The translations under genes were made by a program, and so were the position numbers. 32,737 nucleotides of DNA from Streptosporangiaceae bacterium. GTDB taxonomy: Bacteria; Actinomycetota; Actinomycetes; Streptosporangiales; Streptosporangiaceae. The notes under the pieces were generated by a model. The model ran no database searches, was not told where the DNA came from, and was given only the letters and a program-made list of their open reading frames with translations. The DNA lies in NCBI GenBank assembly GCA_025934635.1, contig JAICWX010000068.1, positions 1 through 32,737 on the forward strand, written 5' to 3'. How positions within the stretch are numbered: position 1 is the first letter of the stretch; each line of letters opens with the position of its first letter. Positions 28,740 to 32,737 of the stretch are shown in pieces.

Positions 28740-29699
28740 TTAACCGCGGACCAGCTGGGCGTCGGCGCGCTCGGAGTTCAGGCTGATCAGGGCCCCGTTG
28801 AGCGCGCCGGTGGAGTAGTCGCTGCCCGGGTTGAGGACCAGGCCCCGGCGCTTGGAGCCCAGGCGGCGGATGCCGGACGACTCGTGGATGTGGCCGTGCA
28901 GCCCGACCAGCGGCTGGCGCTCGGCCACGATGTCGCGCACCGCGGTGCTGCCGACCGCCTTCATCTGCACCTGGCCCAGGGTCGCCTGCACCGTGAGGTT
29001 CTCGTCGAGGGCCGGGGCGTCGTCCAGCTGGGTGTCGAAGGGCGGCGGGTGCAGGTTGAACACCGCCCGTTCGGGATGTTCGAGTTTGTCCGCCATGGCC
29101 GCGTAGGCCCTGGCTAGTTCCTGTTCGTTCTGCTCACGGTAGGTATGCCAGGGGGTCGTGTTGGCGTATCCCCAGCTGATCATCTCGTGCTCGTCGTCGA
29201 GCTGGACCACCTTGCCCTCGGCGTGCACGCCCCACGGGGCCTGGTCCAGCATGTCCGCCAGCTCGGGCGGGTCGTCGTTGCCGAGCATCAGGTAGAGCGG
29301 CACGCCCTGCGGCCGCAGCCGGGTGTCGGCGATGTCCAGCCACTCGGCCAGCCGCTCGCGCATCAGCCGCAGGAACAGGTCGTCGAGGGTGCCGTCGGCC
29401 TCCATCGCCTCGAGCTCGCCGGGCTCGGCCCGGTAGGGGTAGTAGCCGTGGTCGGCGATGACCTTTTCCAGCTCGGTGAGCTCGGAGCCGTCGGTCAGCT
29501 CGTAGCGGTTCCCGATGAAGGTGCAGTTCCACCGGCCGTTCGGGCCGCGCACGATCGACTGGATGGCCTTGCCGGCCACGTCCCCGCCGAGGACCAGCAC
29601 GTTCGGCTTGTAGACACCGGTGGCATTGACGAACTTGCGGAAGCACAGGCTGGACCCGTGTATGTCGCTGACGAAGTAGAGCAGCGTGCCCTTGGCCAT
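28740..29699 (-). CDS. calcineurin-like metallophosphoesterase
   Basis: 319-aa metallophosphoesterase with the five family motifs: FVSDIHGSS (Asp12, His14), LVLGGDVAGK (Asp40), LYLMLGNDDPPE (G-N-D in place of G-N-H), VFNLHPPPFD (His) and LVGLHGHIHES (G-H-x-H). A long insertion between motifs II and III (about residues 45-145) carries many Glu/Arg residues and no obvious fold. Cytosolic. Such enzymes hydrolyse phosphomonoesters or cyclic phosphodiesters; which one cannot be told. ATG 29699 overlaps the stop of BtpA copy 2 by one base (TAATG). Its presence in a sugar-kinase operon is unusual. Confidence 0.9.
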   Translation of the reverse strand: MAKGTLLYFVSDIHGSSLCFRKFVNATGVYKPNVLVLGGDVAGKAIQSIVRGPNGRWNCTFIGNRYELTDGSELTELEKVIADHGYYPYRAEPGELEAMEADGTLDDLFLRLMRERLAEWLDIADTRLRPQGVPLYLMLGNDDPPELADMLDQAPWGVHAEGKVVQLDDEHEMISWGYANTTPWHTYREQNEQELARAYAAMADKLEHPERAVFNLHPPPFDTQLDDAPALDENLTVQATLGQVQMKAVGSTAVRDIVAERQPLVGLHGHIHESSGIRRLGSKRRGLVLNPGSDYSTGALNGALISLNSERADAQLVRG

Positions 29700-30535
29700 T
29701 ACGCGTTCACCCCGTTCTGTGAAGACTTCCTGGTCGCCGTCATCAGCGCCTGGGCGCGCACCGGGTCCACCGGGTTCCAGGTGATGCCGCCGTGTTTAAG
29801 GCTGGTGCCCACGATCGCCCCGTCGGCGACGGCCAGCACGCCGGCCACGGTATCGGCGGTCACCCCGGTGTTGGCCAGGACCGGGATGCCCGGCGCGGCC
29901 GCCTTGGCCGCCCGGAGCTGGTCCAGGTCGGTCGGCTCGCCGGTGATGGCCCCGCTGACCAGCAGGGCGTCGACGCCCAGGAAGGCCGCGCTGCGGGCCC
30001 GCTGGGCGACGGTCCGGCTGGCCAGCGAGCTGGCGAACTCGGGCGTGATGTTGGAGAACAGGGCCACCGGTTCCCGGTCGCCCGGTCCCGCGCCGATGCC
30101 GGACCGGTAGGCGGCGATCGCGCCGAGGTCGGGACGCATGACGCCGAGGTCGCTCTCGTAGACCCCGGTGAAGACCTCGCGGACGAAGCTGGCGCCGGTG
30201 GCGCGGGCGACCGCGAGGCTCGCGACCGGATCCCACACCAGGTTCACGCCGAATGGCCGGGACAGCTCGGACCGGACCGCGCCGATGACCGCGGCCATGG
30301 CCGCGGTCGCCGCCGGCCCGACGCCGAGCTGGTAGGGCAGGTCCGCCTCGTTGCAGAACAGCAGCCCGTCCACGCCGGCCTCCTGGAGGGCCGCGATATC
30401 CCTGCTGACCGTGTCGGTAATGGCCCGCATGCCCGCCCGCCGGTCGTGCCGCGGGCGGCCCGGCAGCCCCGGCAGGTGCACCATCGCGATGACCGGCTTG
30501 GCCACCCCGAACAGGTCCTGGAGTAGCGGGTTCAC
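29699..30535 (-). CDS. BtpA/SgcQ family protein (copy 2)
   Basis: 278-aa second BtpA/SgcQ protein of the operon. Seen: KPVIAMVHLPGLPGRPRHDR, ALQEAGVDGLLFCNEADLPY, PFGVNLVWDPVASLAVARAT, EVFTGVYESDLGVMRP, ALFSNITPEFASSLASRTVA, PVLANTGVTADTVAGVL and VGTSLKHGGITWNPVDPVR. Nearly all conserved blocks of copy 1 are kept, so both copies are probably functional and might form a hetero-oligomer or act on different intermediates. GTG 30535 overlaps the DeoR stop by 4 nt (GTGA); the longer upstream frame is not coding. It is the second gene of the operon. Confidence 0.9.
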   Translation of the reverse strand: MNPLLQDLFGVAKPVIAMVHLPGLPGRPRHDRRAGMRAITDTVSRDIAALQEAGVDGLLFCNEADLPYQLGVGPAATAAMAAVIGAVRSELSRPFGVNLVWDPVASLAVARATGASFVREVFTGVYESDLGVMRPDLGAIAAYRSGIGAGPGDREPVALFSNITPEFASSLASRTVAQRARSAAFLGVDALLVSGAITGEPTDLDQLRAAKAAAPGIPVLANTGVTADTVAGVLAVADGAIVGTSLKHGGITWNPVDPVRAQALMTATRKSSQNGVNA

Positions 30536-31305
30536 TGGTCCACCACGATCACCTTGACGCCCTCGTGGGCGATGCGCTCGACCTCGGCCTGGTCGGCGCT
30601 GGGATCGGTGACGATGGCCGAGACGCGGTTGATCGGCACCACCGTGCTCAGCGCGACGTCCCCGAACTTGGAGCCGTCGGCCAGCACGATGATCCGCTCG
30701 GTCTTGTCCAGCGCGGCCCGGATGACGCCGGCCTCCTGGTCGTCGAGATCGGTGATCCCGCGGCGCATGGATACCCCGGCCGCGCCGATGATGGCCACGT
30801 CGGTGTTGTAGCGCTGGACGCACTCCACCGCGGCCGGCCCGACGCAGCTGAGCTCGTCCTGGCGGACCATCCCGCCCGCCATGATCACCCGGACCCGCCG
30901 GGTGCCGAGCAGGCTCGCGATGACCAGTGACTGGGTGATCACCAGCAGGCCGTCGCGGGGGGTGGTCAGCCGGGCGAACTGCTCCACGGTGGAGCCGACA
31001 CCAATGAACATCACCCGCGCATCAGCGGTCAGCTCGGCCGCCCGCAGCGCGATCTGGCGTTTCTCCTGGGCATGGTGCAGGGTGCGCGCGTTCTGGGTCG
31101 CCTCGAAGCCCCCGCCCGAGCGGACTACCCGGGTGGTGGCGCCGCCGTAGGTCCGCCGGACGAAACCGTCCCGGTCCAGGCGGCGCAGGTCACGGCGGAT
31201 AGTCATCTCGGAAACGCCGAAATCGCGGGCCAGGCTGCTCACCTCGACGGCCTGATCGGCCGCGATCCGCTCCAGCACCTTGATGCGCCGCTCGACCGCC
31301 AGCAC
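30532..31305 (-). CDS. DeoR/GlpR family transcriptional regulator
   Basis: 257-aa DeoR-type repressor, first gene of the operon. Seen: winged HTH at the N-terminus (LERIAADQAVEVSSLARDFG, VSEMTIRRDLRRLDRDG, RTYGGATT) and a DeoR sensor domain (EKRQIALRAAEL, MFIGVGSTVEQFARL, VIMAGGMVRQDELSCVGPAA, IIGAAGVSMRRGITDLDDQE, IIVLADGSKFGDVALSTVV), the phosphosugar-binding fold. GTG 31305 has GGAGG 7 nt upstream; the 31-codon longer frame runs back through the intergenic region. DeoR members usually respond to a phosphorylated sugar, which fits the FGGY kinase product as inducer (inference). Confidence 0.92.
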   Translation of the reverse strand: MLAVERRIKVLERIAADQAVEVSSLARDFGVSEMTIRRDLRRLDRDGFVRRTYGGATTRVVRSGGGFEATQNARTLHHAQEKRQIALRAAELTADARVMFIGVGSTVEQFARLTTPRDGLLVITQSLVIASLLGTRRVRVIMAGGMVRQDELSCVGPAAVECVQRYNTDVAIIGAAGVSMRRGITDLDDQEAGVIRAALDKTERIIVLADGSKFGDVALSTVVPINRVSAIVTDPSADQAEVERIAHEGVKVIVVDQ

Positions 31306-31332
31306 CCGTGTTCCTCCGTGACTGTTCGTTGT

Positions 31333-31349
31333 TGTCACAAACATTGACA
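31333..31349. promoter_or_regulatory. inverted repeat, candidate DeoR operator
   Basis: TGTCA-N7-TGACA between the divergent regulator operon and permease. It is flanked by direct repeats TGTTCG (31323-31328 and 31364-31369) and two GTTGTTG copies. This stretch is markedly AT-richer than its surroundings, as expected for a control region. Confidence 0.5.
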
Positions 31350-31439
31350 GTTGTTGCTGGTTATGTTCGACTTTAGCCAGCCTCTCTACCTGGGTCAACG
31401 GGGGTGACCAGCGGAGGCATGGGCAACCAGGAGGAGCTC

Positions 31440-32737
31440 ATGGCGACAACGGATCGGTCATCAGGCAGCAGCCGGCTGTTCGTTCGGAACAGCACCGGAC
31501 TCGTGCGTTCCGCGTCGGCGGTTGACGCGACGATCTTCAACGCGGTGATCTCCGCGCCGATCGGATCGACCCTGGCGTGGTCGATCTTCTTCACCCTGGT
31601 CGCCTTCCCCGGCGCCGACCCGGTCGGGGTGCTGATCCTCGCGGTGGTCATCAACATCCCCGTGCTCATCATGTTCGCGCTGCTCGGCGCCAGCATGCCG
31701 CGCGTCGGCGGCGACTACGTGTGGGTGAGCCGGATCCTGAACCCGCCGCTCGCGCTGATCTCCAACCTGTGCATGATCATGGGCGGCCTGCTCGGCGCGG
31801 CCTACTTCGCCAAGTTCTTCTCGGTCTTCGCGCTCGGCCCCGCCCTGGTCGCGGGCGGCAGCCTGTTCCACAACAACACGATGGTCAGCTGGGGCACCTC
31901 GTTCCAGACCGACAAGGCGTGGATCCTGGCCGGGGCGCTGGTCATGGTGGCGCTGCAGACCTACATCCTGATCCGCGGCACCAGGTCGACGTTCCGCTGG
32001 CAGAACGGCGCGTTCCTGATCGCGATGGCCGGGATGATCGTGACGCTCCTGGTCCTCGCCTTCGCCACCAAGGGCGGCTTCCAGCACAACTTCAACGCGC
32101 TGAACAAGAGCTTCGGCGGCGGCACGTTCGCCCAGGTGATCTCCGGCGGGGGCGGCGCGTCGGCCGCGCCGCACTTCGGCAACATGAGCGCGACCCTGCC
32201 CACCCTGTTCTCCATCCAGGGCTTCATGATGTGGAACTTCTGGTCGGTCTACATGTCGGGCGAGCTGAAGAGCGCGTCCAACCGCCGCCGCCAGCTGTGG
32301 ATCATGTTCGGCGCGCTCGGCTTCGACGCCGTGCTGCTCATCATCGGCGCGCTGCTGATCTTCCACGTGGTCGGCTACAACTTCATGTACGCGGCCAACG
32401 TATCCCCGAACAAGGCCTACGGGATCCCGTCCGGGCCGTTCTACCAGTTCCTGGGGGCGCTGTCGGTCAACGTCCCGTTCTTCACCGTGATCATCTTGGG
32501 CTGCTTCCTGTTCTGGTCGCTGCCGTCCATGATCGCCAACACGTTCATGCCGATCCGGTCGTTCTTCGCCTGGTCCTTCGACCGGCTCATGCCGGAGAAG
32601 CTGGCCGACGTGAACGAGCGCACCCACTCGCCGGTCATCGCGATCGTGACCGTGAACGTGATCATCGCCGCGCTGGTGGTCTGGAGCGTCACCTCCAACG
32701 TGTTCCAGCTCGTGCTCGGCCTGATCGTGCTGGCCGG
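31440..32737 (+). CDS. APC superfamily amino acid/polyamine permease, N-terminal part (runs off window)
   Basis: 432 complete codons are visible; the 3' end lies beyond the window. Seen: a short cytosolic N-terminus (MATTDRSSGSSRLFVRNSTG), then GLVRSASAVDATIFNAVISA and about nine to ten hydrophobic segments, among them WSIFFTLVAFPGADPVGVLI, GALVMVALQTYILI, GFMMWNFWSVYMSGELKS, LGFDAVLLIIGALLIF and VIILGCFLFWSLPSMIANTF. The pattern R-x-x-S-x-x-D followed by a GAxMPRxGGDYVW-like loop (LLGASMPRVGGDYVWVSR) is typical of the amino acid-polyamine-organocation family. ATG 31440 has AGGAGG just upstream; an in-frame ATG 31419 is too close to its own ribosome site. Divergent from the DeoR operon and probably controlled with it. 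Substrate unknown. Confidence 0.88.
   Translation, partial: MATTDRSSGSSRLFVRNSTGLVRSASAVDATIFNAVISAPIGSTLAWSIFFTLVAFPGADPVGVLILAVVINIPVLIMFALLGASMPRVGGDYVWVSRILNPPLALISNLCMIMGGLLGAAYFAKFFSVFALGPALVAGGSLFHNNTMVSWGTSFQTDKAWILAGALVMVALQTYILIRGTRSTFRWQNGAFLIAMAGMIVTLLVLAFATKGGFQHNFNALNKSFGGGTFAQVISGGGGASAAPHFGNMSATLPTLFSIQGFMMWNFWSVYMSGELKSASNRRRQLWIMFGALGFDAVLLIIGALLIFHVVGYNFMYAANVSPNKAYGIPSGPFYQFLGALSVNVPFFTVIILGCFLFWSLPSMIANTFMPIRSFFAWSFDRLMPEKLADVNERTHSPVIAIVTVNVIIAALVVWSVTSNVFQLVLGLIVLA

Noticed and set aside
27303..29117. 604-codon open frame on the plus strand
   Set aside because: Antisense to the FGGY kinase and metallophosphoesterase, both with clear family motifs; composition is typical antisense shadow.
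31461..32627. 388-codon minus-strand open frame
   Set aside because: Antisense to the permease, whose membrane helices are unmistakable; rich in Glu/Arg/His as expected for antisense of hydrophobic codons.

Overview
The window is very GC-rich. It has strong GC bias at third codon positions, many GTG starts, tight 4-base gene overlaps, and families typical of Actinomycetota: ANTAR regulators, SpoIIE/PP2C-HATPase-STAS partner-switching proteins, MEDS proteins and a MsnO8-type luciferase-like oxidoreductase. I read it as chromosomal DNA of a soil-type actinobacterium with a streptomycete- or streptosporangial-like lifestyle. No tRNA, rRNA, CRISPR array or insertion sequence was seen. Every function below is inferred from sequence alone.

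Layout. 1-2.5 kb: an LLM-class flavin oxidoreductase, a DUF1684 protein and a STAS protein with an unusual phospho-site. 2.6-2.8 kb: a leftover 3' end of a tspO gene. 2.8-4.1 kb: a C45-type Ntn hydrolase with a Trp-rich N-terminal extension. 4.15-7.3 kb: a translationally coupled four-gene operon (acyl-CoA dehydrogenase-like, PIG-L deacetylase, NodS-like methyltransferase, family 2 glycosyltransferase). 7.3-15.6 kb: signalling genes, namely GAF-ANTAR, hemerythrin, HAD phosphatase, HATPase kinase, GAF-PP2C phosphatase, STAS antagonist, Zn-alcohol dehydrogenase, a HATPase-STAS fusion, MEDS-STAS, another STAS and a small membrane protein. 15.8-21.1 kb: a region of gene decay holding a CheB-CheR-PAS pseudogene with at least four lesions, an AraC C-terminal fragment, STAS fragments and a 14-bp tandem repeat, mixed with intact genes (AraC regulator, ChaB, two hypotheticals). 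21.1-23.8 kb: stress-type single genes (hypothetical, Rieske/DUF2231, hypothetical, lipoprotein).

23.9-32.7 kb: an eight-gene minus-strand catabolic operon headed by a DeoR-type regulator. It encodes two BtpA/SgcQ paralogues, a metallophosphoesterase, an FGGY kinase, a TIM-barrel isomerase, an alpha/beta hydrolase and a HAD phosphatase, and lies divergent from an APC-family permease that runs off the window. This is the best candidate for an undescribed pathway.

A second unifying signal is a repeated promoter-like element of the form G-N-N-T (or GTTT/GTTC), a 14-16 nt spacer, then GGGTAG. It lies upstream of nine intact genes and of the tspO remnant. It matches the known consensus of the SigB/SigF family in actinobacteria. 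Together with the density of partner-switching regulators, it suggests that much of 2.5-23 kb belongs to a general-stress regulon. The sigma factor gene itself is not in the window.
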